64,000 nucleotides of DNA from Dyadobacter sp. CY261. Its GTDB lineage: Bacteria > Bacteroidota > Bacteroidia > Cytophagales > Spirosomataceae. This document shows positions 45,758 through 55,423 of the stretch, piece by piece (position 1 is the stretch's first letter; every line of letters begins with the position of its first letter). The notes beneath the pieces are model-generated. The model made no database searches and had not been told where the DNA came from. It worked only from the letters and a program-made list of their open reading frames with translations. A program made the position numbers and the translations under genes. The stretch spans positions 310,001-374,000 of the forward strand of contig NZ_JAKCPW010000001.1 of assembly GCF_021440085.1 (NCBI RefSeq), in the 5' to 3' direction.

Positions 45758-47053
45758 ATGAAACCCTTTTTACTTTCCCTCATTTCTACGGCGGCTGCCG
45801 TGGCAGTATTGAATAGCTGTACCGACCATGGCCTGCCTTCCGATAGTTATCCTGCCAGGGCCGAAGCCCAGAACCCAAAGATCATCACGGAAGTCGGTAA
45901 TGTGAAAGTCTACAACGGCGGCTTCGGATCTGCTTTGGTGCAGGATCCAAACGACCACATGGCATTTTACCTTCTGACCGACCGCGGTTCCAATATCGAC
46001 GGCAAGGTGGCGGATTCCAAAGTCTTCGCCGATCCGAGCTTCGCTCCGCAAATCGGCAGGTTCAGGTTGCAAGGCGACCAACTGATTCTGGATAAAATCA
46101 TTGAACTGAAAAACGAGAAAGGGGAAAAGTTAAATGGCCTCCCTAATCCTCCGGGATTTGGTTATAGTGGCGAGCTGGCGCTGGATGTGCTTAACAACAC
46201 ATTACCGAACAACATCGATGGCCTGGATTCCGAGGGTATGGCGCTTGCCAAGGATGGCACATTCTGGGTGAGCGACGAGTACGGCCCGCATCTTGTGCAT
46301 TTCGACAAAGATGGAAATACGCTTGAACGTATCAATCCATTCGGTAACGGTTTCGGAAACCGCAGAATTCCGCTGGTTTTTGCCAAAAGACGTCCTAACC
46401 GTGGAATGGAGGGCCTTACGATCACGCCAGATGGTAAAACGCTGGTGGGCATCATGCAATTCCCGCTGTACAACCCCTCCGCCGCAGATATTTCGGGCTC
46501 ATTGGTGACGCGTATCCTTGTTTTTGACATTGTTACCGGCGTTAGCAAAGAATATGTGTATCTCATCGACCGCGCTAATTTGCAGGCTAACAGCGAAATC
46601 GTTGCGGTTGACAATACAACCTTCCTTGTCCTCGAACGCGATGGTGAATATGCCACCGACGCGAACCGGGCAACGGTGATCAAAAAGGTGTACAAGGTGG
46701 ATATCGGAAATGCTACTGACATTACCGATCCAGCCAACGGCGTGAATGGCAAACTGTTTGGTGGCCTTACCGTGGAGCAGCTGAAAACGGCGGCGAACCT
46801 GACTGCTAATGGTATCAAGCCGGTAACAAAGACGCTCGTTGCTGACCTGATGACCGATATCCCGACCCTTTACCCACATGACAAGGCCGAAGGTATTGCG
46901 ATCATTAACTCAACCACCATTGCGATTTCGAACGATGATGACTTTGGCGTAGTGGGAAGCGGCGGTATCTACACCCAGAAGATCCTGCAAGGCACCGGTC
47001 TCGTCGACCGCAATACCATTTACTTCGTGAAACTGAAACAACCTCTTTGGTAA
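45758..47053 (+). CDS. Phytase-like (esterase-like activity) lipoprotein
   Basis: 431 aa. Lipoprotein signal ending VLNS-C (Cys21). The body is a probable beta-propeller of the 'esterase-like activity of phytase' family: FYLLTDRGSNIDG, NNIDGLDSEGMALAKDGTFWVSDEYGPHLVHFDKDG, GMEGLTITPDGKTLVG, EGIAIINSTTIAISNDDDFG. Proteins of this type hydrolyse phosphate or carboxyl esters, often calcium-dependent. A good terminator follows at 47076-47104, so it is probably monocistronic. Confidence 0.9.
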   Translation: MKPFLLSLISTAAAVAVLNSCTDHGLPSDSYPARAEAQNPKIITEVGNVKVYNGGFGSALVQDPNDHMAFYLLTDRGSNIDGKVADSKVFADPSFAPQIGRFRLQGDQLILDKIIELKNEKGEKLNGLPNPPGFGYSGELALDVLNNTLPNNIDGLDSEGMALAKDGTFWVSDEYGPHLVHFDKDGNTLERINPFGNGFGNRRIPLVFAKRRPNRGMEGLTITPDGKTLVGIMQFPLYNPSAADISGSLVTRILVFDIVTGVSKEYVYLIDRANLQANSEIVAVDNTTFLVLERDGEYATDANRATVIKKVYKVDIGNATDITDPANGVNGKLFGGLTVEQLKTAANLTANGIKPVTKTLVADLMTDIPTLYPHDKAEGIAIINSTTIAISNDDDFGVVGSGGIYTQKILQGTGLVDRNTIYFVKLKQPLW

Positions 47054-47075
47054 GTAGTTAACATTTTTTGTACGG

Positions 47076-47104
47076 GTGCAGGGCTTCGCTCTGCACTCTT
47101 TTTT
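47076..47104 (+). terminator. Rho-independent terminator of the phytase-like gene
   Basis: GTGCAG pairs with CTGCAC around a short inner GC/GC and TTC loop, followed by TCTTTTTT, 23 nt after the stop codon. Confidence 0.85.
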
Positions 47105-47122
47105 ATTAATAGTAAATTGATT

Positions 47123-47989
47123 ATGAGATTATTGAAATTACTGGCTGTCGCAGCAATTCCCGCATTCATCGTTCCCGGCAAGCCGGATGTATCGCTGGTT
47201 TCGTCCCGCACGATCGATTCGTTGGGCGCCTGCCAGGGTGCGTCTTTTATGGATGGCAAGGTTTACCTCTACGGTGACCGGGAGGTGGGTATGATTCGAG
47301 AATACCACCCAGAGGCCGACTCATTGCATTACACAGGCAAGGAAGTGAAGCTGACTGTTGCAGGCAAGGATGTGATCAACCATCCGACGGGCATTGCGCG
47401 CCACGGAAAGTTGCCGGTTTTTGTGGGTAACAGCATTCGCCTCAATACGGAAGGGACGTTATGGAAAGCGGAGATTTACGAGGTGGATTGGAAGGGGATG
47501 CTCAAAGCCGGCAATCTCGATGGCCACCTGATCCGGACGATCGAGGATGATGCCTGCATTCAGGGGACGCGTCCGGAATATGTTGAATATAATGGCAAAT
47601 GGTATGTAGCCACAGCCGATTACGGCGACAAGCGCAATGAGGTGCGTTTGTATGACCCCGCGGTTTTGCAAAAAGTAGATAAAACGAGCGCTCCTGGCGT
47701 GCTGGTAAAGAAGTTTAGTTGCGGGCCTTGGGTACAGAACCTGCATTGGGTGCCGGAGAAGGGTATTTTAGTATTAATCCAAAACCAGATCGAGGGGCGC
47801 AGGTGGCGCTTTACGTTTGTCGATTTGAAAAAATCACTGGAAAAGGGAGAGCAGGTCGTGCTGAGTTCGGTGGATATCGACAAGGCCGATGAACTCGAAG
47901 GTTTCACATTCACCGGTTCGGCATCCAAGGGGATAGCCGTGACTTCTTCGCGTAAAAGTAACGTTCATCAAGTACATGTGAGCTGGTAG
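47123..47989 (+). CDS. Exported hypothetical protein, 288 aa
   Basis: From the ATG at 47123 (the frame reaches a TTG at 47117). A short signal (MRLLKLLAVAAIPAFIVPG) precedes a beta-rich domain with propeller-like strands (GKVYLYGDREVGMIREYHP, KWYVATADYGDKRNEVRLYDP, GILVLIQNQIEGRRWRFTFVDL). I do not recognise a family, though the layout resembles a six-bladed propeller. It stands between the terminator at 47076-47104 and the fourth SusC/SusD pair and may be linked to either. Confidence 0.75.
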   Translation: MRLLKLLAVAAIPAFIVPGKPDVSLVSSRTIDSLGACQGASFMDGKVYLYGDREVGMIREYHPEADSLHYTGKEVKLTVAGKDVINHPTGIARHGKLPVFVGNSIRLNTEGTLWKAEIYEVDWKGMLKAGNLDGHLIRTIEDDACIQGTRPEYVEYNGKWYVATADYGDKRNEVRLYDPAVLQKVDKTSAPGVLVKKFSCGPWVQNLHWVPEKGILVLIQNQIEGRRWRFTFVDLKKSLEKGEQVVLSSVDIDKADELEGFTFTGSASKGIAVTSSRKSNVHQVHVSW

Positions 47990-48156
47990 TCGGTTACTTC
48001 CGTTTCTTTAAAATTTTACATTTTCATAATAAACACGTTCTATTCACTTAATAGTCAAAAAATACCTTTACGCTCGATTTTTGAGCACGAAGCGTAGGGC
48101 TGTTAAAGTGATTTGTAACGTGTTTTCTTGTTTTTGTTAAATTTTTTAAAATTATT

Positions 48157-51100
48157 ATGAAGAAACTGATACTGCCAATTGTTCCGTTGGTTTTGACAGG
48201 GATCCTGGTTTTTAGTCCGGGCAGGCATGCAGTGGCTTCCGGTAAAAAAGGCCGGATGATGATGGAGAGGCCGACGCGCGTATTAAATGTGACGGGTAAA
48301 GTGGTGGACGAAACCGGACAACCGTTGCTGGGTGTGACGGTTTTAGAAAAAGGAACCAACAAAGGTACAGTTACCGATGCCGCGGGCAGTTTCTCGCTGG
48401 AAACTGCATCGGGTTCAACGCTTGTGTTTTCTTTTGTAGGGTTTATTGCCCAGGAAGTAGTGGTTTCAGGTAATGCGCCATTGGCCATTACTTTGAAACA
48501 GGACGCCATGATGCTCAACGAGTTTGTGGCGGTAGGTTATTCGACCATGCGCAAAAGCGACCTTACCGGCGCAATTTCCAGCGTGAAGGCAAAAGAACTG
48601 AACCTGACGACGCCGACGATCGGTCAGGCATTGGTAGGTAAAGTGGCCGGGGTGCAGATCTCGCAGGTCAGCGGCGCGCCTTACGTGGGCACGAAGATAC
48701 GTGTACGTGGCGTAGGCTCCGTGAACGCAAGTTCCGATCCTTTGTATGTGGTCGACGGTTACCCGGCTGGTAACGATGTTTTTATCAACCCGAATGACAT
48801 TGAGTCGATTGACATCCTCAAAGACGCGGCTTCGGCGGCTATTTATGGTTCACGTGCGGCTGGTGGTGTTGTTTTGATCACCACAAAAAGAGGTAAGGAA
48901 GGAAAAGGAAGACTGGAATACGAATACCAATTTGGCATACATCAATTGAGCAAAAAGGTAGGTCTGTTGAATGCCTCAGAATTCGGTCAATTGGTGATCG
49001 ATGGCCGGAATGCCAGCTACCGCGACCTGATGGTAAATGCCGGTAAAACATGGAGCGACGGCATGTATTCCGACGACAATGCTACCCGTATCAAAAACGT
49101 GGGTAATGCAGGTTCTGTCAGTATTCCAACGGATCTGTACGACTTTGCCAATCAGCAACTGATCACCCCCAAATACAATACCGACTGGCAGGATGAGCTT
49201 TACCGCAATGCACCTGTGCATCGTCATAACGTCTCGTTTTCAGGTGGCAAGAATGGCTTGCGCTATGCAATCAGCGGTGGGCAGCTCAACCAACAGGGGA
49301 TTATCCTGAGCACCGGCCAGCAGCGTACGAATTTCCGTACCAACCTGGATGCCGATATCAACAAGAAGCTGAAAGTGGGTGCCAACCTCGCATTTACCTA
49401 CAACACCAACCGCGAAGTGCAGGAAGGTCGTTTCGATAAAGGCCCCATTCTCGGAGCGTTAATTTACATGCCGATTTTCAAGGCTTACAATGAGGATGGA
49501 AGCCTTGCCAAAAACGAAGCAGCTGCACTGAGCTCGGCTTACGGTTATCAATCCATTGAAAACCCGGTGGCATTGGCGACCGAAACGCATATTAACCGCA
49601 AGGGCCAGCGTGGTACATTCAACGGTTTCGCAACCTATGAGATCATTCCGGATCTTAATTTTAAAGTCAACCTGGGTTTGCAGACTTATAATGAGAAATA
49701 CGAGTTCTATGCTCCGACAAGTCTGAGTAGCGGTGCCAATCCTCCGGGATCACCGCAGGCGATCGCAGCAGCAAACGCGGTGGCCCAAAGCACGACCCAG
49801 ATGGACAAGCTTGCTGAATTTACATTGAACTACAAAAAACAGCTTGGCAAGCATAGCATCGACGGATTGATCGGTTATACGGCCCAGGAAAATAACCGTG
49901 ACATAATTTCGGTAACCGCACGCGGGTTCTCTAACGATCGCATTGAGGAAATTACCGGAAAAGGAGCAGATGCAACCCTTTTCGCGCTGAATACCGGAAC
50001 CGATCAGACCGGCAAGGTGAACTGGACTTTGCTTTCTTACCTGGCACGCGCCGCGTATAACTATGACGGCAAGTATTACCTGACGGCCACTTTCCGCACC
50101 GATGGTTCGTCGCGCTTTGGGCCGAACAACCGCTGGGGTAATTTCCCGTCGGTTTCTGCCGGCTGGAACATTTCGAACGAGCAATTCTATAAGGATGCTT
50201 TGGGCGACAAATCGACAATGAAACTCCGCGCGAGCTGGGGATTGAGCGGTAACAATAACATTGGTAATTACAACTTCCTCCAAACGATGGCAACGCCGGG
50301 CGGGGTGGTTTACGGAAATGGTTCGGTAAATACGGCAATGTGGGCGACGGGTATCAAAGACCTGAACCTGGGTTGGGAATCGACTTCGCAGTACAACTTC
50401 GGTGCTGACCTTGGCCTGTTCAATGACCGTCTGTCGATCATGGCGAACTATTATATCAGCCGTTCTTTCAACCTGTTGTTCAACCAGCCATTGTCGGCCA
50501 TCTCAGGCGCTTCGACGATCCTGACCAACCTGAGAAACTCGAAGGTGCAGAACAAAGGAATCGACTTGCAATTGGATGCCCGCGTGATCTCGACACAGGA
50601 TTTTGACCTGAATGTGAGCGGTAATATCTCCGTGAACCGTAACAAAGTACTCGATATGGGTGGCGCGAGCACGATCATCACCAATGGGGCCGAGCGTTCG
50701 TACCTGACGCATATTACGCAGGAAGGCCAGCCGATCGGTATGTTTTATGGTTTTAAGGTGAAAGGCATGGTGCGTGAGTCGGATATGGAAAACCTGGCGG
50801 CTGATGCAGCAGCCTTCAACTCTTCGACACAATCGTACCCGGCCGGTTATCAGCTAAAAGGTCCTGCGCGCTCGACAGCTTCCACCAACCCGCTTCGTCC
50901 TGGCGACCTGTATTTCGAAGATGTCAATAATGACGGCGTGGTGAACGATGCCGACAAGCGTGTCATCGGTTCGCCGCATGCAAAATTCACATACGGCTTT
51001 GCCATTACCGCGAATTATAAAAACTTCGATTTCAGCTCTTCGTTCAACGGAACTTACGGTAATAAGGTGCTCGACGGCCAGGATTACTACGTCTACAATA

Positions 51101-51492
51101 TGGAAGGCTCGGGTAACCAGTACAAAAAAGTGGCCAATCGCTACCGTTCGGAATCGCAACCGGGTGATGGTAAAGTGTATCGCGCCTCACGTGGAGGTAC
51201 GCAAAGCAACAGCACACGTTTGTCGACCTTCTATTTGCAGGACGGCTCATTCCTGAGATGTACCAACCTGACATTGGGCTACAACATGGCCAGCATTGGC
51301 AGCCTGACCAACAATGCCATCAGCGCATTGCGCCTGTATGTGGGCGTGGACAATGCCTTTACTTTGACCAAATACTTGGGTTATAACCCCGAGGTGGATT
51401 ACAACAACGGTGCTAACCTGACGCCGGGTGTCGATTACGGAAAATATCCGCTCGCACGTGCCTACAACATCGGTGCCCGTATTACATTTTAA
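48157..51492 (+). CDS. SusC/RagA-family TonB-linked outer membrane transporter
   Basis: 1111 aa. Signal peptide ends near HAVASG; a short basic stretch (KKGRMMMERPTR) precedes the CarboxypepD-like domain (VTGKVVDETGQPLLGVTV). TonB-box-like EFVAVGYS, plug with DILKDAASAAIYGSRAAGGVVLITTK, and barrel ending NIGARITF. Family membership is certain; ligand unknown. SusD begins 13 nt downstream. The 167-bp upstream gap holds a weak TACCTTTA box and a bulged hairpin near 48064-48092 but no clear promoter. Confidence 0.95.
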   Translation: MKKLILPIVPLVLTGILVFSPGRHAVASGKKGRMMMERPTRVLNVTGKVVDETGQPLLGVTVLEKGTNKGTVTDAAGSFSLETASGSTLVFSFVGFIAQEVVVSGNAPLAITLKQDAMMLNEFVAVGYSTMRKSDLTGAISSVKAKELNLTTPTIGQALVGKVAGVQISQVSGAPYVGTKIRVRGVGSVNASSDPLYVVDGYPAGNDVFINPNDIESIDILKDAASAAIYGSRAAGGVVLITTKRGKEGKGRLEYEYQFGIHQLSKKVGLLNASEFGQLVIDGRNASYRDLMVNAGKTWSDGMYSDDNATRIKNVGNAGSVSIPTDLYDFANQQLITPKYNTDWQDELYRNAPVHRHNVSFSGGKNGLRYAISGGQLNQQGIILSTGQQRTNFRTNLDADINKKLKVGANLAFTYNTNREVQEGRFDKGPILGALIYMPIFKAYNEDGSLAKNEAAALSSAYGYQSIENPVALATETHINRKGQRGTFNGFATYEIIPDLNFKVNLGLQTYNEKYEFYAPTSLSSGANPPGSPQAIAAANAVAQSTTQMDKLAEFTLNYKKQLGKHSIDGLIGYTAQENNRDIISVTARGFSNDRIEEITGKGADATLFALNTGTDQTGKVNWTLLSYLARAAYNYDGKYYLTATFRTDGSSRFGPNNRWGNFPSVSAGWNISNEQFYKDALGDKSTMKLRASWGLSGNNNIGNYNFLQTMATPGGVVYGNGSVNTAMWATGIKDLNLGWESTSQYNFGADLGLFNDRLSIMANYYISRSFNLLFNQPLSAISGASTILTNLRNSKVQNKGIDLQLDARVISTQDFDLNVSGNISVNRNKVLDMGGASTIITNGAERSYLTHITQEGQPIGMFYGFKVKGMVRESDMENLAADAAAFNSSTQSYPAGYQLKGPARSTASTNPLRPGDLYFEDVNNDGVVNDADKRVIGSPHAKFTYGFAITANYKNFDFSSSFNGTYGNKVLDGQDYYVYNMEGSGNQYKKVANRYRSESQPGDGKVYRASRGGTQSNSTRLSTFYLQDGSFLRCTNLTLGYNMASIGSLTNNAISALRLYVGVDNAFTLTKYLGYNPEVDYNNGANLTPGVDYGKYPLARAYNIGARITF

Positions 51493-51505
51493 GCAGTAGA
51501 GAGAG

Positions 51506-53047
51506 ATGATCAAGCGCAAATACATATTCAATACCTTATTTTCCGCGTTCGGACTGGTGGCCTTCGCAGGTTGTTCCAATCATTTCCTGGATCAGGAAAA
51601 CCCCAATGCGGTGTCTGCTCCGACCTTTTACCGCACGCCGGATGACGTGGCGCTGGCTGTAAACGGAATTTACAACTCGCTGCGCGACGGTACCGGTATC
51701 GGTGAGAATAGCGGGTTGTACAGCGAAGAACGTTCGGACAATACCGGTCGTAACGACAACCAGTCGAATGCCGGCGAGCCTTTCCAGTTCAACGACTTTT
51801 CGTTGCTGCCCAGCAATACTTACCTGAAATCGCACTGGCTGACGCTGTTCCAGATGGTGACGCGCTGTAACCAGGTGCTTTCGGGCATCGAACGCGTCAC
51901 ATTTGCGGATAACAACCTGAAAGAGCAATACAAGGCCGAAGCGAAGTTTGTGCGTGCATTGACTTACTTCCACCTCGTGCGTAAATGGGGCGATGTGCCT
52001 TTGGTAACCAAAGAACTCCTCAGCACCGACGAAGTGAATGCGGCTACTTTCCGTGAAAAACAGGATGTGGTTTACAATCAGATCGTGCAGGATTTGAAAG
52101 ATGCCGTAGGCTCGACATTGCCGGATAGTCAGACAGCCAATACCAAAGGCAAGGCTACCAAAAGTGCTGCCAACGCATTGCTGGGCCAGGTGTACCTGAC
52201 CATGGCAAGCACGCTCGACGCAGCCAACCGCACGGCCAACCTGAACGAAGCTAAAAAATACCTGATGGCTTCCTATAATTTGCGTTCTTTTGGCGCATTG
52301 AAGGAAATCCCTTACGCCGATGTGTTTGATGTGGCTAAAAAATCGACCAACGCCGAGATCATTTTCCAGATCGTGAACAAGCAGGGCGATATTACCTTCT
52401 CATCGTCGATCGCGCGTAATAACCAGGCGAAAGGCGAAACGATCAACTCTTTGTTCGCATCTTCGGGCTCTGGTGGTAATGTCACGCCGGACCTTGTGCA
52501 GGATTACGAAGCGGGCGATGGGAGAAAGGACTTCTCGATCAAGTACGCCAACGATCCGATCGTAAAGGATTATTTTATCACCAAATACCGCGACGCCAGC
52601 TCGGCAGCGAGTACCAATGGCTATGGAGGCAACGACTGGATCTTGCTCCGCTACGCCGACGTGATATTGATGCTTGCGGAGGTGAATATGCAATTGGGTG
52701 ACGAACCAGCCGCTATCGCATTTCTGGATCAGGTACGTGAACGTGCAGGCTTGCCGACCTATGCAGTTTCCAAAGCCAACGCGGCCTATGCGGCGAATTA
52801 TCCTACATTGAAACTCGCTATTCTGCACGAGCGCCGTGTGGAGCTGGCATTCGAAAACCACCGCTGGTTTGACCTGCTGCGTTTCTTCACGACCGATGAG
52901 CTGGTGGCTTATTTCAAAAGCAAAAAGCAGGAAAATTTCGGCATCGCAAAGCTCAGCAACTTTGGTAAAAAAGACCGGTATTATCCGATTCCGTTTGACG
53001 AAAACAAACTGAACCCGGAGAAAATGTACCAGAACGAAGGTTACTGA
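51506..53047 (+). CDS. SusD/RagB-family lipoprotein
   Basis: 513 aa. Lipoprotein signal MIKRKYIFNTLFSAFG then VAFAG-C (Cys23). SusD landmarks: FLDQENPNAVSAPTFYRTPDDVALAVNGIYNSL, AEAKFVRALTYFHLVRKWGDVPLV, LLRYADVILMLAEVNMQLG and HERRVELAFENHRWFDLLRF, ending YYPIPFDENKLNPEKMYQNEGY. Partner of the preceding SusC. A terminator follows at 53070-53101, so the transporter pair is a closed two-gene unit with no degradative enzyme attached. Confidence 0.95.
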   Translation: MIKRKYIFNTLFSAFGLVAFAGCSNHFLDQENPNAVSAPTFYRTPDDVALAVNGIYNSLRDGTGIGENSGLYSEERSDNTGRNDNQSNAGEPFQFNDFSLLPSNTYLKSHWLTLFQMVTRCNQVLSGIERVTFADNNLKEQYKAEAKFVRALTYFHLVRKWGDVPLVTKELLSTDEVNAATFREKQDVVYNQIVQDLKDAVGSTLPDSQTANTKGKATKSAANALLGQVYLTMASTLDAANRTANLNEAKKYLMASYNLRSFGALKEIPYADVFDVAKKSTNAEIIFQIVNKQGDITFSSSIARNNQAKGETINSLFASSGSGGNVTPDLVQDYEAGDGRKDFSIKYANDPIVKDYFITKYRDASSAASTNGYGGNDWILLRYADVILMLAEVNMQLGDEPAAIAFLDQVRERAGLPTYAVSKANAAYAANYPTLKLAILHERRVELAFENHRWFDLLRFFTTDELVAYFKSKKQENFGIAKLSNFGKKDRYYPIPFDENKLNPEKMYQNEGY

Positions 53048-53069
53048 CGACTAAACCGACTATACCATG

Positions 53070-53101
53070 CCCTGCGTCTTCAAAAGCGCAGGGTATTTTT
53101 T
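53070..53101 (+). terminator. Rho-independent terminator of the fourth SusC/SusD operon
   Basis: CCCTGCG (53070-53076) and CGCAGGG (53087-53093) form a 7-bp GC-rich stem, followed by TATTTTTTG. It lies 23 nt after the SusD stop. Confidence 0.88.
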
Positions 53102-53136
53102 GTTGATAGAGGTTATTATATTTGAATACAATTCTA

Positions 53137-53721
53137 ATGCAGATATCCGTGCCTCACCGATTTATTTCTTTTCTTCAACTTACCAAAGCCATCCCGCCGG
53201 CCGATCAGGCACTTATCCTGAATGCATTCAAAATACGGGACTTCCGGGAAGGCGATGTACTGTTCAAAGGCGGGAAAGTTTGCCAGGAAATGTTCTTTGT
53301 GCTGAATGGCGTGCTGCGTATCATGGTTACCAATGAAAAAGGCAACGAAATAACGCACTACTTCTTAAAGGAAAATCAGTTTTGCACGATCCTGAACAGT
53401 TTTAACAACCATATGATGGCCCACGAAAGCATCTGTGCGGCTTGCCCTGTGCAGGTTTTAAGCATTACAAGGGCTGAGCTGTTCACACTTTACACCCGTG
53501 TTCCCTATCTGAAAGCGATGATCGACATGATCAACCACCAGACATTGCTCGAAAAGATACAGGTCCGGAATGCGTATCTTGGGCAAGACTCGGCTATGCG
53601 TTACCAGCAGTTTCTGATACGGCAGTCGGATATTGCCACGCGGGTGCCGCTTTCTGATATCGCTTCCTACCTTGGCATTACGCCGCAATCGCTGAGCCGG
53701 ATCCGGCGGAATCTGCGCTAA
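53137..53721 (+). CDS. Crp/Fnr-family transcriptional regulator
   Basis: 194 aa from the ATG at 53137; the frame reaches a TTG at 53122. A cyclic-nucleotide-binding-like beta roll (about 10-115: FREGDVLFKGGKVCQEMFFVLNGVLRI) is followed by the dimer helix and a C-terminal winged helix with VPLSDIASYLGITPQSLSRIRRNLR. The classical cAMP-binding residues are not evident. It lies 74 nt upstream of the SDR gene and may control it. A TATATTTG box at 53117-53124 is very close to the ATG. Confidence 0.92.
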   Translation: MQISVPHRFISFLQLTKAIPPADQALILNAFKIRDFREGDVLFKGGKVCQEMFFVLNGVLRIMVTNEKGNEITHYFLKENQFCTILNSFNNHMMAHESICAACPVQVLSITRAELFTLYTRVPYLKAMIDMINHQTLLEKIQVRNAYLGQDSAMRYQQFLIRQSDIATRVPLSDIASYLGITPQSLSRIRRNLR

Positions 53722-53795
53722 ACCCGTTTTTACCATTTGTTAAGTGCTTTGGCTGCCCGACAGGGGAAATTTGTATTGTCAAAACATTTAAAACA

Positions 53796-54530
53796 ATGGA
53801 TAATTTGAATTTCTCACTAGAAGGTAAAAAAGTAGTGATCCTGGGCGGAAGTTCGGGAATAGGTTTGGCTGTGGCCCAAGCGGCGGCGGCGGAAGGCGCG
53901 CAGGTGATCATTGTGTCGAGCAATGCGGCGCGGGTGCAGCGTGCGGTGGCGGAATTACCCGGCACAGGCCTTGGAATGCAGGCCGACTTGTCGGACGAAG
54001 CATCCGTGAAACGGCTTTTTGAGGAAATAAGCACGCTGGATCATCTGGTTTTTACGGCGGGAGAAAATCTGCTGCTGGGGAATATCTCGGAAACGGAAAT
54101 CGGAACGGCCCGTGAATTTTTCAATCTGCGTTACTGGGGTGCTTTTGCAGCGGTGAAATACGCGGCCCCGCGCATGAACGCGGGCGGCTCGTTCGTACTT
54201 ACAGGCGGGATCGCAAGCCCGCGTCCGAATGCAGGCTGGGCGATAGGTGCAAGCATCTGCGCGGCCATGGAAGGATTTACCCGTGCCATGGCTGTCGAAC
54301 TGGCACCCTTGCGGGTGAACCTCGTTTCGCCGGGCATTATCCGTACCAACTTGTGGTCGGGGATGGGAGACACTGAGCGTGATGCATTTTATGAAAATGT
54401 GGCCAATGCATTGCCGGTACGCCATGTAGGAGAAGCCGAACAGGTGGCGCAGGCTTATATATACCTGATGAAACAGCCGTTTAGCACGGGCCAGATCCTG
54501 GTCACCGACGGCGGCGCGGTGCTGGTTTAA
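53796..54530 (+). CDS. SDR-family protein lacking the catalytic Tyr/Lys
   Basis: 244 aa classical-length SDR. The nucleotide-binding motif is present (VVILGGSSGIGLAVA), as are the TAGEN segment and the C-terminal PGIIRTNLW and FSTGQILVTDGG motifs. Where the catalytic YxxxK should be, the sequence reads IGASICAAMEG: aligning the AAMEG helix puts Gly151 and Cys155 at the Tyr and Lys positions. It may be a degenerate SDR with altered chemistry or a binding/regulatory protein. Cytosolic. Gene order suggests co-regulation with the upstream Crp-like gene. Confidence 0.9.
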   Translation: MDNLNFSLEGKKVVILGGSSGIGLAVAQAAAAEGAQVIIVSSNAARVQRAVAELPGTGLGMQADLSDEASVKRLFEEISTLDHLVFTAGENLLLGNISETEIGTAREFFNLRYWGAFAAVKYAAPRMNAGGSFVLTGGIASPRPNAGWAIGASICAAMEGFTRAMAVELAPLRVNLVSPGIIRTNLWSGMGDTERDAFYENVANALPVRHVGEAEQVAQAYIYLMKQPFSTGQILVTDGGAVLV

Positions 54531-55283
54531 TTATTCCGCAACCTCCACATTTACACCTTGTTGTCGCAATGCATCGACCTTTTCAGAGTCGGAATCGGTG
54601 ATGAGGGTATGGATCGCCGAAAGCTCCGCGAACTTCACATAACTATCCTTGCCGATCTTGGAAGCATCGCAAAGCAGCATTACCTGGCCGGCGTTGCGGA
54701 TAAATGCCGTTGTAATGGTCGATTCGTGCTCGCTGTGTGCGGTAAGCCCGTTTTCAGCGGATAGCCCGTCCACGCCGATGAATGCTTTATGCGCATGATA
54801 GCCATTGATGTGCTGCACAGCCTTTTCTCCGTGGATGGCCTTCCGGGCCTTGTTTAGCTCTCCGCCGATGAGGTTGATCTGGATCGACGGTACGTCGATC
54901 AGCTCAGCCAGAATGGGCAAGGAGTTAGTAATGACGCGAATACTTTTCTTTTTAAGGAACCGGCACATTTGGAAAACGGTGCTGCCGCAGTCAAGAAAAA
55001 TGATGTCGCCATCCTGCACGCAGGAGGCGGCATTTTCTGCGATACGTTCTTTGGTGGAATTATTCACCCCCGACTTTTCCTGAAACCCGGTTAATACCTG
55101 ATTCTCCATTTTCATAGCGCCTCCATGTGTGCGCAGGAGGAGCCCCTCCTCGGCAATGTCACCCAGGTCGCGGCGGATCGTGGCCGGAGATGCCACCAGT
55201 ATTTCTGCCAGTTCGAATACGCTCAGGCTCTCGGCCTGATCCAATGCGGCCAATATTTTCTTCTTTCTTTCTTGGAAGTTCAT
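54531..55283 (-). CDS. DeoR/GlpR-family transcriptional regulator
   Basis: 250 aa. N-terminal DeoR helix-turn-helix (KKILAALDQAESLSVFELAEILVASPATIRRDLGDI, then GLLLRTHGGAM) and C-terminal sugar-phosphate-isomerase-like sensor (IAENAASCVQDGDIIFLDCGSTV, ITNSLPI, DGLSAENGLTAHSEHES, LLCDASKIGKDSY). The family senses phosphorylated sugars. It is divergent from the 121-aa deoxyribosyltransferase-like gene across an AT-rich region full of TTAATCA-type half-sites (55290-55337), likely its operator. Confidence 0.95.
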   Translation of the reverse strand: MNFQERKKKILAALDQAESLSVFELAEILVASPATIRRDLGDIAEEGLLLRTHGGAMKMENQVLTGFQEKSGVNNSTKERIAENAASCVQDGDIIFLDCGSTVFQMCRFLKKKSIRVITNSLPILAELIDVPSIQINLIGGELNKARKAIHGEKAVQHINGYHAHKAFIGVDGLSAENGLTAHSEHESTITTAFIRNAGQVMLLCDASKIGKDSYVKFAELSAIHTLITDSDSEKVDALRQQGVNVEVAE

Positions 55284-55289
55284 CTTAAA

Positions 55290-55337
55290 TGATTAATTTT
55301 GATCAAAAATAATCAATACTGATTAAAATTAATCAAA
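55290..55337. promoter_or_regulatory. Candidate DeoR operator cluster
   Basis: TGATTAATTTTGATCAAAAATAATCA (dyad) followed by TGATTAAAATTAATCA (near-perfect palindrome) gives four TGATTAA/TTAATCA-like half-sites within 48 bp, starting 7 nt upstream of the regulator's start codon. Confidence 0.6.
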
Positions 55338-55423
55338 TCTATTAGCCATGATTGGTTCAATGCTCGCCAAAAGTAGCATATCTGATCATTTTAAATAAAA
55401 ACAATCACTTAATTCAATTAGCC

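Noticed and set aside
53117..53124. TATATTTG box before the Crp-like gene
   Set aside because: Would place the transcript start within about 6 nt of the ATG and has no TTG at proper spacing; it also sits just after the upstream terminator. Noted in the gene entry only.
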